Part shown: in pieces, positions 37,701 to 48,938 of the stretch
Layout: each line of letters opens with the position of its first letter
Position numbering within the stretch: position 1 is the first letter of the stretch
DNA from: Xiphydria camelus
Taxonomy: Eukaryota; Arthropoda; Insecta; Hymenoptera; Xiphydriidae
Reading direction: 5' to 3'
Length of the DNA: 64,000 nucleotides
Assembly (NCBI GenBank): GCA_963678675.1
Contig: OY783199.1
Location: 1,371,501-1,435,500 of the forward strand
Position numbers and translations under genes: made by a program
The notes under the pieces: model-generated
The model's input: the letters and a program-made list of their open reading frames with translations, nothing else
The model's database searches: none
Told to the model about the DNA's origin: nothing

Positions 37701-40700
37701 ATGAATATGACAAATCAGCTTCTCATTTAGACAATACAGGGACCGGTCCCGGTGAATGCTATAGACGCGTCGCCTCATCGAATCGAAATGGAAACGATCT
37801 GTTTTGTAAAGTTCCTCGCACTTTTATGTATACGACGTTACACTCAAAATTCTCTGAAACGTTTGTATGTACGAGAAACTGCACACGTTACACCGTCCAC
37901 AATTCGATGCGAAGCCCCGTTTCTCGTTACGTAAGACGAATTCAAAAATAGACACTTGTGGAAGGAAGGAAAAAAAGGATTCGGACTCGGAGGAACTCCG
38001 AAGTATCTACCTTGAAAGAAATACAAGTTCCCTGCGGATGTCTCCTGAGCAACAGCTCGTGCTAGACTGCCTTGCCACTCTGAAATTCTAAATGTCTCGT
38101 GTTCGGCTCGCGACCTCGTTACAGCCCACCACTGCAACTCCACTCTTCTCTCCCTCCCCCGTCTCTCTTTCCCTCTCCTCCTCCTTGCCCCCCTCTTTTT
38201 CTCTATCCATCACGTACCGTCCTCACGAGAGCTTAAAATACTATTAATTTATTTACTACACCATCGATACTCTGTGCGCGTTTCGATTAATTCAGTCTAT
38301 AGAAATTTACTGAATCACGATCAATTGTAAGATCTGGAGAGGCCAATGTGATTATTTTGTCTGCATGTGAAAACCAAGAAAAAGAAGCATTAATCAAAGT
38401 TTCCGAACACCTGTCCTTCCATTCTTCTTCGAATAAACGAAATCATCGCGAACCTCTAGAACTTCTTGTCCTTTCTTATATCCTTTCGATCCTCATATTT
38501 TCGCGTACACAGGCGCAGGGATTCCCCGACAATCCGCCTCCGCCCCGCGAGTCATATTATTCTTCTGGCCTGTTATCCTTGATTGGTAATGCAATATGTA
38601 GCTCACGTACCGCCGTCCAGTGATTCTTTTATTCCACATGCACGCGCGTCCGTTTCTTGCTTCTCGTCTCATGACTTCTTTTAATCGACCTTATAAAATT
38701 GTACATCGCGTCTTTTTAGCGCGCAGATAAAGTTCTCCTATTCCAAACGATAATATCCGCGCGTAATCCGAGTCTAAAATATTTCCCATTAAAGTCTACA
38801 CCGTCGTACTTCATTATCTTCGCGATTCCCCGATCGCGTCGTAATAAATATTTACTAGAGGTCGAGTGAGTGACGTGACGCTCCAGACTTACGCACGTCA
38901 CGTTACTTCCCCTTCATTGCCATCACTCGCGTCATCGGGTTCTCACGAATGTCCTCTCCTTGGGAAAGTTCAATTTAATTTATTGTAAACCCAATAGTTT
39001 TATTTGGCCACGATTAAAGAATCTTCTTAATGGCCACTCGACGCCGAAATCCACTACTATAGGAAGGACGCGCTGTAAATAATTTATGCCGAATAACGCG
39101 CCGCCTTTTGCCGCGCTCCTTCTTGCGACCGGATAATTTTATGCGGAACTTCGAGGGCCGCGCAGTTGAGCGAACCGAGAAGTTGGTGGGGTACGCGAGG
39201 GTCACCGCCGTCGTCGTTCTATCCGTGACTGAAAAGTCAACCGATCCCAAACCGCACACCACGTCGCGGCTGAGAAAATGAACCATGGTCAAAGCGCGTT
39301 CTTGTACTTCCACATAACGAGGCGGCGCGTTTCCGCATTTCTTTGCGCCGCGCGCCACTTCCTCTTCGGAAGCCGGGTCGTTGGGTATTGCAGCGCGTTG
39401 CTAGCACCCGCGGTCTTTTACAATTAGGAGGATAGGATAAGTCGATAAAGTTCATTTTCCCAGAAGCAGCGTTATGAGAATAACTTTTGATATGTAGAAA
39501 CGCCACTTATGCAGTTTCGCGTGATTGCAGTTGCATTTTAATTAAATCTATTAAAATTCACCAGCAAGCTATTTGTTACGTCTTAGTACTGCATAATATA
39601 GTTTGTGAATCATATATATAGAAGCTATATATTTTTATTTAATTCTGTCTATTCGTGACCAGTCACCTAATCGAATAAGCTATCATCTTCCTCGAATAGC
39701 TGGAAATAACAAAGACAATTTTTTTTTCCTGGAGGTTCCCATGAACGAAACGGACTTCAATCTACTTTGGATGGGTAATCATCCGAAGCCGGACGTTCTG
39801 CGTAATTTAATGTCCTACCAAAAAGTCAATCACTTTCCGAGGTAACCGTTCCGTTACTCTTGTATTTGCGTAAGAAATTCAATTCTTTGAAACGCGATAA
39901 ATTAGGTATATTTTACAATCGTCGCGAAGGAACTCTGTTTTTCTTTTCCGGAGAAAACAACGTACCGATGCAGACGGAAGAGTGGGTATAAGAGCCTAAC
40001 ATTTCCCGATTTTCAGATCTTACGAAATAACTCGTAAGGATCGCCTCTACAAGAATATCGAGGCGATGCAGAGAAGCAAGGGTGCGAGAAATCTAGATTT
40101 CATACCGCAAACTTTTCTCCTACCAAGCGAGTCGAGAGAATTGCTTACTGCACATTACAGGTATCGCGGGCCATGGATAGTCAAACCGAAAGCCAGCTCC
40201 CGCGGTCGCGGTATTTACATTGTTAACAGTGTGAGCATAACAATTTTTAGGTATGATTTTATTGGGCTTTGTGGCTTACGCGGCGTTGTCGTCGGAGACA
40301 CGCCGATTGCGCACAAACAATAGGCAGAAGAATCGGTAGATACGATTCAGCGGTACGAAGAACAATAATAATTTGATCTCTTTATGAAAATAAATTGGAT
40401 TCGCTTCGGTGATTTTCCATTATTCAAATTCCGCTATCGGTATGCTTTAACTTTAATTAGGAATGGTATTTCTAATCCGGTAAAGTGTTAGGGAATAGAG
40501 CGACGAGTCAGGCATTAAAATTGCACGAAAAGGAGACTGACGAATCCTTCCGTTGCAGCCAGAAAAAATCCTGAATGACGAATCCGTTATCGTCGCTCAG
40601 TACATAAATAATCCTCTCTTGGTTGATGGACACAAGTGCGACCTGCGCCTGTATGTGGCGGTGACAAATTACGATCCGCTTCTGATATACCTTTACGAGG

Positions 40701-43619
40701 AAGGACTCGTAAGGTTCGCAACTGTGAAATACGATTGCGGCAATCAGTACGTCTGGAATCCTTGCATGCATCTCTGCAACTACAGCATCAACAAATTTCA
40801 CGTTGATTATATCAAGTACGAGTTTACGATACGAAGTAACTTCTTACGAGGGAGTTTAGTTAAAACACGCCACGCGGAAATGCAAATACTTTACGGAGTT
40901 GTATTCAGAATTTTGTCTTTTCGCTGAGGGACGAACCTTCTTGCAGAAGCGAGGATCCGGACGCCGAAGACGTTGGACATAAGTGGACACTGTCTGCGCT
41001 GTTGAGACATCTACGATCTACCGGTCAAGATACGGAATTATTGATGCAAAGGATAGAGGACGTTATTGTAAAGTCCATCCTTGCTACTGCGTCCGGCATC
41101 GTTAGCGGCGTCAAGCAGTTTGTCAAGCATCCGGATACTTGTTTCGGTAATTGTCCTCATTGCCACAGTAGGTCGATGGGAAAATGAGAGACGTTATTCA
41201 CATTCGAGACTTTTTTTTATTCATTAACATAAGTATCGAAGTAGCTGTAGCTACATTCTCTTTTATGTAATAAATTCTCGGACTTTTATCGGGTCAGATT
41301 TACAAACTGATCTACCGTACATCGACATGGAAAAACGTGATTTTCTTCCTTAGAACTGTTTGGCTTTGACATCCTGATTGACGACACTCTAAAGCCATGG
41401 CTATTGGAAGTTAATCTTACACCGTCTTTAGGATGTGATTCTCCGCTGGATGTCAGACTAAAATCAGCTCTGATGGCCGATTTGCTGACTTTAGTCGGCA
41501 TCCTCGCGGTTGATCCAATCCTCCGCCCTCAAAGCTCGCGTCAACGAACAGTCGTCAACCCCTCGAAGAAGTTAACCAGCGTGAGTAGTCGCAAAAAGTA
41601 AATATTACCAAAGCGTTATTTATCACCGTACCCCCAGCGATACTGCTTGCGTTTGAAGCTAGTCTGCTATTTCTGGCTCATGAAAGTAGCCCAAAGATCA
41701 AGCGTTCTCGTCTTGGAGAACTGTATTTTTTTAAGAATGTTCCATCGTCCAGTATAGGAGAGTTCATTCAGCTGAGACATTATCGCAGAAAAAGAAGACG
41801 ACTGCAAAAAATGGTATTAACAAGTCGGGTCTCACTTCGGAGCAACAACGGATCGTGGCAAACGCGAAAGCGCAATTCGAGCGACGGGGAGGATTCGTTC
41901 GGATATTTCCTAGCCCGAAATCGTGGGAGATTTATTCTCAGTATTTAGGTAACTTCGAAAGCAGGACCAATTTCGCAGCGTGGCTATTTTATCACGACCG
42001 TGCAATTAATCTTTAATATCGTAAGACGTACACGCGGATTTCCGGAGAAGATACATTTGTCTTTCAGATCCTATAACTGGAATTCCCGTTGTAACGGATC
42101 CGTTGGGCCCAGGAAGGGTACCGCAACAAATTAATACCAATCACAATTTAATGCTGCACGAGCAGTTATTCCCGGCCGCGAGCCGTACCACGGGTTTTAT
42201 TATTCCGGAAGTAACTCTTGATAGGCTTTCCAGGTAAACAGTAACATATCTACCTCACTTCCGATTTCAAAGTATAGGTATACATAGTAATATTGTAGAT
42301 AATTGTACATGCGTAGTTAAACTTTCAAACATTTCTAATTAAAATATTATGGTACCTGTGCAGGTACGAAAGGTACGAGAGAGCATTGGTGAAGGGACAC
42401 AAACAAAGTTTGGACCGTGGCGATAGCAAGGAGAACGTGGATATAGATACGCACAAATACAAGTCTCAAGTTGTACAGTTAATGCAAGATGGAAATAAAC
42501 TCAGGTTGGTAATTCTACTTTTTTTCTGCTCCTCCGAGATAAACGCGACGAATTGAAAGTACCTACACGTATTTCTATTGGATGCTTTCGATGTGCGTTC
42601 GCCTTTCGGTGACAATCAATCGTACTTGCAGTCCCGGCGAAGCGAGAAAGGCTTTCGGGCTGTACTTAGGTCACGTACTTCGCAAAATATCGCAACCCAA
42701 CGCCGACTCGGTTTGTTGCGATCTCATTATGAAGTTCCTACAACAGTCACCTAGCAATTTGCGCACTCCATTCTTATTTAGCGTGAGTATTAATATTTTT
42801 GTACCTCCAAGATTTTTAATTAATTCGATCGAAACACCGAATTATCTTTGACATTTTTAACCATTCAAATTAATTAAAAATCATTAGTATATGAAATTAA
42901 AAGCTTCTCGGCTCGAATTCTGAATTACTGTAAAATATCACGTACTAGATTTGTATTTTATTCGCGCGACTTCAATCGAACGATTCGAAGTTCCTTTTCC
43001 CTATTAATTTTTATTTTAATTTACCGTCATTGTGCCACAGCTGCCGAGTAGCAAATTGGGCGAGAAAGATCGCGCCGCTATCACGGCAAAGCAGTTGGCC
43101 GATTTTTTACACCTTTACAACAGAGAAACCGATCTTTACGCAGACACCGTGGATCGTCCGCGCACCGTTCCTAATAGACTCTTCCAAAAATTTCTCACCA
43201 CGGCAAGGTAAATTAATATTTAAGAATTGATTCGCCATAATAATTACCAATGATGATCATCGAAACGTCGACGTTAAAATTGATATTTCGATAAAAATTA
43301 CACGTGTCACATCTCGCGAGCTTACGGAAGATACATCGATTTCCTTTAACTTTCATTTACTCACGTTCCTCTTGAATTACAATCTTCATTGCGCTACAGC
43401 GAGGAGGACTTGGACGATGTACTAATTCTGCAAACGCAGCTGTATAACTGCGCTCACAGCTTCTTGGGTAGGAGTGGGTTCGCCGGTAGCCTACGTGGAC
43501 CTAATCTTTTGGGCTCGCTACCTCACATCATGTCGCGCGTCCATTCTAACGCGGCAACCACTGAGCAGTGCAAATGTAACCACCTCAATAATAGGCCTAG
43601 CAAATCTCCGCGGACGTAG
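33679..43619 (+). CDS. TTLL5: tubulin polyglutamylase TTLL5
   Basis: Tubulin-tyrosine-ligase-like enzyme that adds glutamate side chains to tubulin (and, in vertebrates, other substrates), using ATP. Fourteen exons: 33679-33845, 33933-34016, 34127-34250, 39735-39841, 40017-40230, 40559-40815, 40947-41146, 41354-41580, 41789-41948, 42068-42233, 42364-42504, 42632-42782, 43041-43207, 43400-43619 (794 aa). TTL/ATP-grasp domain ~105-460: Val-Asn-His-Phe-Pro-Arg-Ser-Tyr-Glu, Trp-Ile-Val-Lys-Pro (214-218), Ser-Arg-Gly-Arg-Gly (222-226), Asp-Leu-Arg-Leu-Tyr-Val (260-265), and Lys-Pro-Trp-Leu-Leu-Glu-Val-Asn (398-405) with the metal-binding Glu403/Asn405. The usual His-Leu-Thr-Asn is His-Leu-Cys-Asn (303-306). 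[10 protein letters not shown] downstream is TTLL5-specific. Shorter than human TTLL5 (~1281 aa). The N-terminal ~90 residues are Ser-rich and less certain. Confidence 0.93.
34663..34705. repeat. (CT)n microsatellite
   Basis: About 21 uninterrupted CT units. Confidence 0.95.
34974..34979 (-). terminator. poly(A) signal of the nested LRR gene
   Basis: TTTATT on the plus strand (AATAAA on the minus) about 100 bases past the LRR stop at 35080; a second one follows at 34952-34957. Supports an independent transcript inside the TTLL5 intron. Confidence 0.55.
35080..36837 (-). CDS. intronless leucine-rich-repeat (RNI-like) protein nested in TTLL5
   Basis: A single open frame of 585 aa, ATG at 36837, stop at 35080. 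Leucine-rich repeats of the cysteine-containing/RNI type recur along most of its length (for example Leu-Glu-Ser-Leu-Glu-Leu-Ala near 130, [10 protein letters not shown] near 185, Cys-Pro-Asn-Leu-Arg-Ile-Leu near 435). This resembles the C-terminal part of FBXL proteins and CMR1-like scaffolds. No F-box, signal peptide or membrane segment is visible, so the partner and function are unknown. It lies wholly inside TTLL5 intron 3 on the opposite strand, with its own GC-rich upstream region and poly(A) signals. Lack of introns in an intron-rich neighbourhood suggests a retrocopy origin, which is inference. Confidence 0.85.
   Translation of the reverse strand: MPGHRQPNSLEGLSLGRVCQQLDGTCRRLQVLSQESSAAHVLTFAKRHVRPYYVNALPASLRSQVIEETSKMLYGPSSDGSTLISGPAPLYLLALLLGHDIKHLKVNLCCYYGCSHQTSLLKLLATEGTGLESLELARSALLRLDCKLLRSALLNMKNLIKLTLRNIASDAVLQVVGKACPKLVVLDVACSRQVSDAGLKQLLLQVELRDKVSYRTADDPTSWSRLKALLSKLKVKSSKTEKSEKRGILLEYYESRNFLCDTLKVLNVANTGVTSAGVLLALVHVPTLESLAEYSHVGRVVEIMNRGVLGFKVPFGLTQARSSRTTPARLELLAQACPRVEKLHISEPYHPPEALRLFPYVTSLSIHSIPAKREWLDGFYNYLRTNGQNLQELHLRIVDSENPLQLDLREIFVNCPNLRILTKDGSNVIWSDGSDPPALRHLRNVQLGRTVSAAAITKILSLAPELSALHVHSCFDLTNAHLEKLLNSPPQSVSARSRSSRRADKNENSLVRNLTCFYIYEASKVSASTVLSMFKNCKRLRRIGNLANWGLDCEGVQMLRSTLARANLDVDLCPGSHWFWSNCIH
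39014..39286 (-). CDS. candidate small basic protein (hypothetical)
   Basis: Open frame of 90 aa from an ATG in ideal context (ACCATGG) at 39286 to TAA at 39014, with AATAAA (38999-39004 on the minus strand) only about 10 bases past the stop. The C-terminal half is strongly basic ([10 protein letters not shown]). The frame stays open upstream to about 39405 without a further ATG, so an upstream exon is possible. No family recognised. It lies antisense in TTLL5 intron 3. It may be a chance frame in GC-rich sequence. Confidence 0.25.
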   Translation of the reverse strand: MVHFLSRDVVCGLGSVDFSVTDRTTTAVTLAYPTNFSVRSTARPSKFRIKLSGRKKERGKRRRVIRHKLFTARPSYSSGFRRRVAIKKIL

Positions 43620-43933
43620 TTCCGTCTTTCTTGCTTGTGTTCAATTGTCACAAATCCTTTATCGATGTTGTTTGATATCAGTATTCATAGATCTCGCGGT
43701 CTCCTTGAATGTAATAATGAGCACAGGGATAATAACGACGACGATAACGATGTTACTACGTTTAAGGAGACGAGAAGCGAGCATTTTTTGAATCGCTCAA
43801 TATCGGTTTATCAGCGAAGGATCATTATCGTCTTTAATGTCGAAAGGAAACGATACGCGCGAATGTTCTGACGCGAATTAATGTTAGAAGAAGCCTACAG
43901 GTTTTCGTAAATCAATGCGATCGGCGAAACCCC

Positions 43934-43939
43934 AATAAA
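43934..43939 (+). terminator. probable TTLL5 poly(A) signal
   Basis: First AATAAA after the TTLL5 stop codon, 315 bases downstream. Confidence 0.45.
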
Positions 43940-44882
43940 TATAATAGATAACACAATTTGCGGTCCCTTGAATAACGCGATGATTCGGTTATTAAGAAAG
44001 ATCGTTAAATGAATAATAATTATATTACCGCTTCAATAAGAAATCGTTTTTATCTCTAACGTCACCGTTAATCGCATTTATTCCGAGCAACATTGGTATA
44101 AAAAAAAAGGAAGAATATCGCCGACACAATAATTTTAAAAAATTAAGCAAGATAGTTTGTAAAACACTTGCAGGGCAAAAGTCGCGATTGGTCCTTTTCA
44201 AATCGCTTCCTCGTTGCATTAGCAGTATTGCTGTACGCTTTAGTATTATACGTATTATTAGTATTTATTTCCGTTATTTATTATTGCATGTCCGGCAAGG
44301 GGAGCTCCGTTGATATATTCCATGAACTAGTCGTTACGTAGAATTCTCTATAGCCAAGCTGATATCGTCATTTTTAAGGGAACTCTTGAAAGTAGACGAA
44401 GAGCTCTTTTGGGAAAAAATTATAGTTTCACACATTTGGCTTTCAACTATCTCGCGGTAATTGCGTATATGTACTTATTTGACGGATCCATCAGGGATCT
44501 CAAATGTTCTAACGAGTACTGTTTATTACAATATTTACTAGCCTACTTTGCAAAGCAAATGAAAAGATGAACTTTATGCTTCTACTAATAACACTTGATT
44601 TGAACGGAATAATAATTTCATTTGAATGACCTATAAATCATTTCGTCACAACTAAATGGACAACGTTATAACCATCTGCATTTCGCGATAATAACTTGCT
44701 GTTATACGATGTTTAACAACCCTAGAAAATGGCTTTGACTCTAGAATCAAATGATACACCAGTGCTATCCAAGTATGTCAACTTTCAAAAGGTTTGATAT
44801 AAATGAAGAAATATAGAAGCTCTCTCAATTAATTGCCCGATACATTTGATATTTATTGTAATTTGAAGCTCACGGGACAGTA

Positions 44883-45240
44883 ATTATTTCAAATATCCAC
44901 ATCCATCCCCACATTAGGTGCCATCGAATTTCTAATTCATTTCTAATTCATTTCTAATTCGGTGGTTTATCGAATTTAACGCGTTTCTATAAACATGCTT
45001 GCCTCTTTTTACTATAAATTGAAGCGTAATTTTTTTACGATATATACGATATGGCACCTTGCGATTTTAGCATGGTGTATTTGATATTAATGGCAGTTTA
45101 AGGTTTGCAATTCGGAAATTATTCGCGTATGTCCATCCATTTTAAACGCCTTTATCGTTCGCTATTTGATCGAATTCAGCGCGTTTTGGTAAACGTCCAA
45201 TTTTTTAATTATAAATTGAAAGCCTGGCCTCTTTTAGTAC
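44883..45240. repeat. degenerate direct repeat (two ~140-180 bp copies)
   Basis: Copies at about 44883-45040 and 45115-45240 share, in order, AATTATT, TCCATCC, ATCGAATT, GCGTTT/GCGCGTTTT, TAAAC and ATAAATTGAA, with length differences between blocks. The first copy also contains three tandem ATTTCTAATTC units. Confidence 0.45.
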
Positions 45241-47662
45241 ACACCTCTCCCAGTAACGTTCCTTAGTACGCATATGTATTACAGTGAACAATTCTAGACG
45301 AACATTAATTTGACTGAATTATACTGCTACACATTATTATTTCCACGAACAAGAAAAAGAACAATATATGCCTGTAAGAGAACGTACGTATAAGCACTAA
45401 TTTATTAGATTATCTATATTTTTGTATAATAGGCAGCCTCTCGTATATTTATTATCATAGTTTGTAATTTTAAACATCGTGTACATGTGCCTCTCCCTCT
45501 CTCTATTCGGGAGAGTGCTTCTTATATTGTAGCGGCTAGTTAGCTAATCGTAATTATAGGCGTATTGTACGTGCGACATTGGGGTTTTGAAAAAAGGCCT
45601 CTGTCTGCAAAATCGAGTGCAATAATTACCACAGATAATCTACTTTTTTATGAGATCATTATAATATCAATACACGTATATCAAAGTTCGAATGCCTTTG
45701 CTTTGTATCCTTATAGAGACAGGCACGACTCACGTGTAAGAAGTATGTAAATAATTAGGTAAATTCCGATACATCGACCCCATTTTTTAAATATTATATA
45801 CTATATACATATTTCATAAGTGAAATACTATATTTCCCTGCAGCAGAGACACAGGTTATCTCAGCATTTGCAGCCAAATTTCCTCAGAAAATTCAGTTCA
45901 GTCGATTGAGATATCCGGTCTCATTGAAAAATCCAGCGATGTAATTGTCCTATGCTTGTGCTTTTAATATTTCTCATTCGTCCAGGATCACGCGTTCCCG
46001 CTTCGCAGCATTTGCCTTAAAGTCCGTGCCACACTTGTAGGATTTTATCGTTAATACAACCCGTAACGAACGATATACTCTTAGTATAACTTCCTTGCGT
46101 GTGCTTTGGTCAACTAGAACCACTACCAAACGAATTTTAAGGAAAGAAAAAGACTCGGCTTATACGCTGATTTTGCAAAAGAGTATCAATCATGACCTAA
46201 ACTGCCTTTTATTCGTAGAATTACGTAAGGATAATGTTAAAACACGACTATAGATTAATAGAAAATCGCGGCTATATTCATCGCCTTGCGAAACCATGCC
46301 AAACGGAGGGGAAGATTTCTCCATCTAAATTTTGATAACGTATGCCTCCTCGCGTCCGTGTTTTCCCGGCGTTTGCTTCTTCGCGAAACGGTACAAAGAC
46401 TCTATCTCAGTACTTAATTATAGGTGTATTACTCGTCGTTGTTTGCGATATTCTCAGAATTTGCTTTGATCTCTCGTTATTCGACATGGTCGCTTGCGAC
46501 GTAACGTAATTTTACATCTACATATTGCAATAGATTTTTAAAATTACTTTTTGATGTTTTTAAATATGATAAAAACAGTTCATTATAGTTCAATTTCAAT
46601 TCATTGCTACGCAATCGATTCCGTATACAATATTACTATCCCTCACGATGCGTGTGATTTATTTTGAGAATGATTTATTCGATTTGGCCAATATAATCAC
46701 CAAAATCCAGAAGGCTATTGAACATAGATTGTAAGATCTAGAAGGGCGAATGTTTGGAAGAAAGTATTGATGATACCTCCGCGTTGTAGGTATAAGTATG
46801 TCTACGAATGAAAAGGCCGTGCAACGCGTGTTTTTTTACCTGTGATCCGAACTGATTCGCTAGTCAGCTCATTACATCGATATTTGTGAAGATATTTGTT
46901 TATTGGCAACTATACCATGTATGTCGTGTATTATCGACGATAAGTAATGGCGTTTACCAGGTTGTTTAAATTACGAGGCTGAAGCGCAAGTTAAATTAAC
47001 ACTTCAGAAAATAGGGTGGAGATTGGAAAGATTCGGGTACATTGCAACTGTCGACTAAAGCAACCATTTGATGCGAATTGGAATTAAATTTCTACAATTA
47101 AAAATTTAAGAATTTCATTAATCTAATTATGATTCGTACGGAAGTCACACTTTTTCTGTTCACATGTGCGCAGTTGCAGTAGTAATTAAATTTTTCCGAC
47201 CCACTTAGAGCGAGAACCCCTTCTTTAGCATAAAATTCAATAGGTACGTTTACGCCTAATGTGAAAGCATATTTTTCCCATTGTAAATCGAAATCTTTGA
47301 AATATATCTATTACGATGATTGAAATAAATGACGAGACCTTTCCTACCTTAAGTGTAATTCGATGCCGCCGAAATTTCATTTATGATTCTTGTTAGAGAC
47401 GACTCACCCGTTATATAGCAGATTATAATGTCCGACGAGTTTTATGTCGGAGCACGCAGCTCCTGCTACACCAACCGCCTTGCTTGACGCGCACGGCGCT
47501 TCTGCCGTTGACCTCGTCATGTGAGACAGGTGGGCCGGTGCGTGACGTCATGAGACAAGACGCGCTCTAAGATTAAAGGTCCATTCACAGCTGATCGGGG
47601 AAAGAGGATTGAGTAGAGAGTGACGCTGTGTGAATGCGGAGCATGTCTACGTTTAATCCTGC

Positions 47663-47701
47663 GAAAATATCGAGGCAGTTACGAAAGAAATATACGAAGA
47701 T
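47663..47701 (+). repeat. 39-bp duplicate of SGF11 coding exon in its 5' leader
   Basis: 47663-47701 matches 47901-47939 inside the first coding exon at 38 of 39 bases. An ATGTCT at 47643 opens a 23-codon upstream frame across the duplicate, in a different frame from the gene. Confidence 0.85.
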
Positions 47702-47834
47702 AGACCAGTTTTAGTTGTGAATAAATTTAATTAAAATCGTCGCCGTGTGTGATTTGAGGAAAAAATGTGCAAGAGAGGTTAACCGAACGATCGTTTGTTC
47801 CCTATTAGTAGAGGAAAGGTAATCGATATTTAAA

Positions 47835-48922
47835 ATGTCTGTAACGGAGGATCGCATTGAAGAATTGAATAGAAGATTTTCGGAATTCACAAAAAAGCCA
47901 GAAAATATCGAGGCAGCTACGAAAGAAATATACGAAGATCTCTTAGACGAGGTTCTTATGGGTTTTGTTTTCGATGTACATCGAACTATAAAAACTGGTA
48001 GTTCCGACGTTGAAGAAGGTATTCCCGATGATGAATCTTATGCTATTGTAGGTAAGAGAAATTGAATTATCATTTCATTTTACCATTAAATCTTCGGGCA
48101 ACACGTTTTGTCAAATCTAAAATTCAAAAAGTATATAGCATATTCACACTTTCAGATTCTCCAGGTTTAGATGTGTTCGGACAACATCCGGTAAAGAAGT
48201 CTCAAGAATGTAACTGTCCAAATTGCGACAGGGGTGTAGCCGCGTGCAGGTTTGCTACACACTTGGAAAAGTGCATGGGAATGGGCCGTAACAGTTCTCG
48301 AATTGCTTCCCGTCGCATAGCGAATAACTCCAAAGATTTAAGTAATTTGAGCGGTATTATTAGTGATGATGACGATGACGTCGACTGGAGCTTGAATAAC
48401 GACAAGCGAAAGCGGAGGAAAGATCGTAACGGTATGAAAAAATCAAAACAGTCCAAAACCAACAGAAACGGTGATAATCCCACCGAGCATTGTCATACGA
48501 GTAATGAAAATTCTCCATCCAATTATGAAAATATGTCGCTAGAGGATAAAAAAACTTTGCTGACGCAAATATGTGGAGTAATATCGGAGCACACTAAAAA
48601 GTTGTGCACGAGATCGATGCGATGCCCTCAACACACGGACGACCAACGGAAAGAAATGAGGGCTAATTTGGAATCGGGAAACGGCATCGCACAAAGTTCC
48701 GATCTTCAGGTCGACGTTGACACGTATGAAGAAGGTGATGGGCAAAACTTGAGAGACGCGTTGGCACGATGGGATCGCGAGGGATCGAGCCACTCGAGTC
48801 CAGCGGATTCTGCGTCTACGACGTCGACGTCGTCTTCTAGTAGAAAGCGGGAGTCAAAGTCTAAAGGCAAAGGGAAGGGGTCGAAGCGCGATCGAGGATC
48901 GCCGATTTCACAAGGAGATTGA
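47835..48922 (+). CDS. Sgf11: SAGA-associated factor 11 / ATXN7L3-type deubiquitinase adaptor
   Basis: Subunit of the SAGA deubiquitinase module, needed to activate the ubiquitin protease that removes ubiquitin from histone H2B. Two exons, 47835-48051 and 48156-48922 (327 aa, phase 1 junction). The N-terminal helix that packs into the module is at ~5-60. An SGF11-type zinc finger follows the intron: Cys93-x2-Cys96-x11-His108-x3-Cys112, with Glu-Lys-Cys-Met-Gly-Met-Gly-Arg after it. An acidic and then basic linker leads to an SCA7 domain at ~206-240 (Cys212, Cys223, Cys229, His232). A Ser- and Lys-rich tail closes the protein. Having both domains makes it ATXN7L3-like; the fly Sgf11 is shorter. 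The start ATG is the first after an in-frame stop. Confidence 0.95.
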
Positions 48923-48932
48923 ATTACTTGAT

Positions 48933-48938
48933 AATAAA
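48933..48938 (+). terminator. SGF11 poly(A) signal
   Basis: AATAAA 11 bases after the stop codon; another AATAAA lies near 49115. Confidence 0.5.

Larger units (their letters stand above)
34251..39734 (+). other. TTLL5 intron 3 (hosts nested genes)
   Basis: 5.5-kb intron, much larger than the gene's other introns (about 75-330 bases). Contents: a long CT microsatellite (34663-34705), the antisense intronless LRR gene (35080-36837), its GC-rich upstream region (about 36840-37560), and a candidate small antisense gene near 39014-39286. The remainder, 37560-39000, has no recognised gene. Confidence 0.8.
43620..47834. other. intergenic / TTLL5 3' flank, no gene recognised
   Basis: 4.2 kb of AT-rich DNA. 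The first ~300 bases are probably TTLL5 3' UTR (AATAAA at 43934-43939). A CTAATTCATTT tandem patch is at about 44930-44960 and a degenerate direct repeat at 44883-45240. The last ~250 bases hold the 5' UTR of the SGF11 gene. No frame shows homology. Confidence 0.55.
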
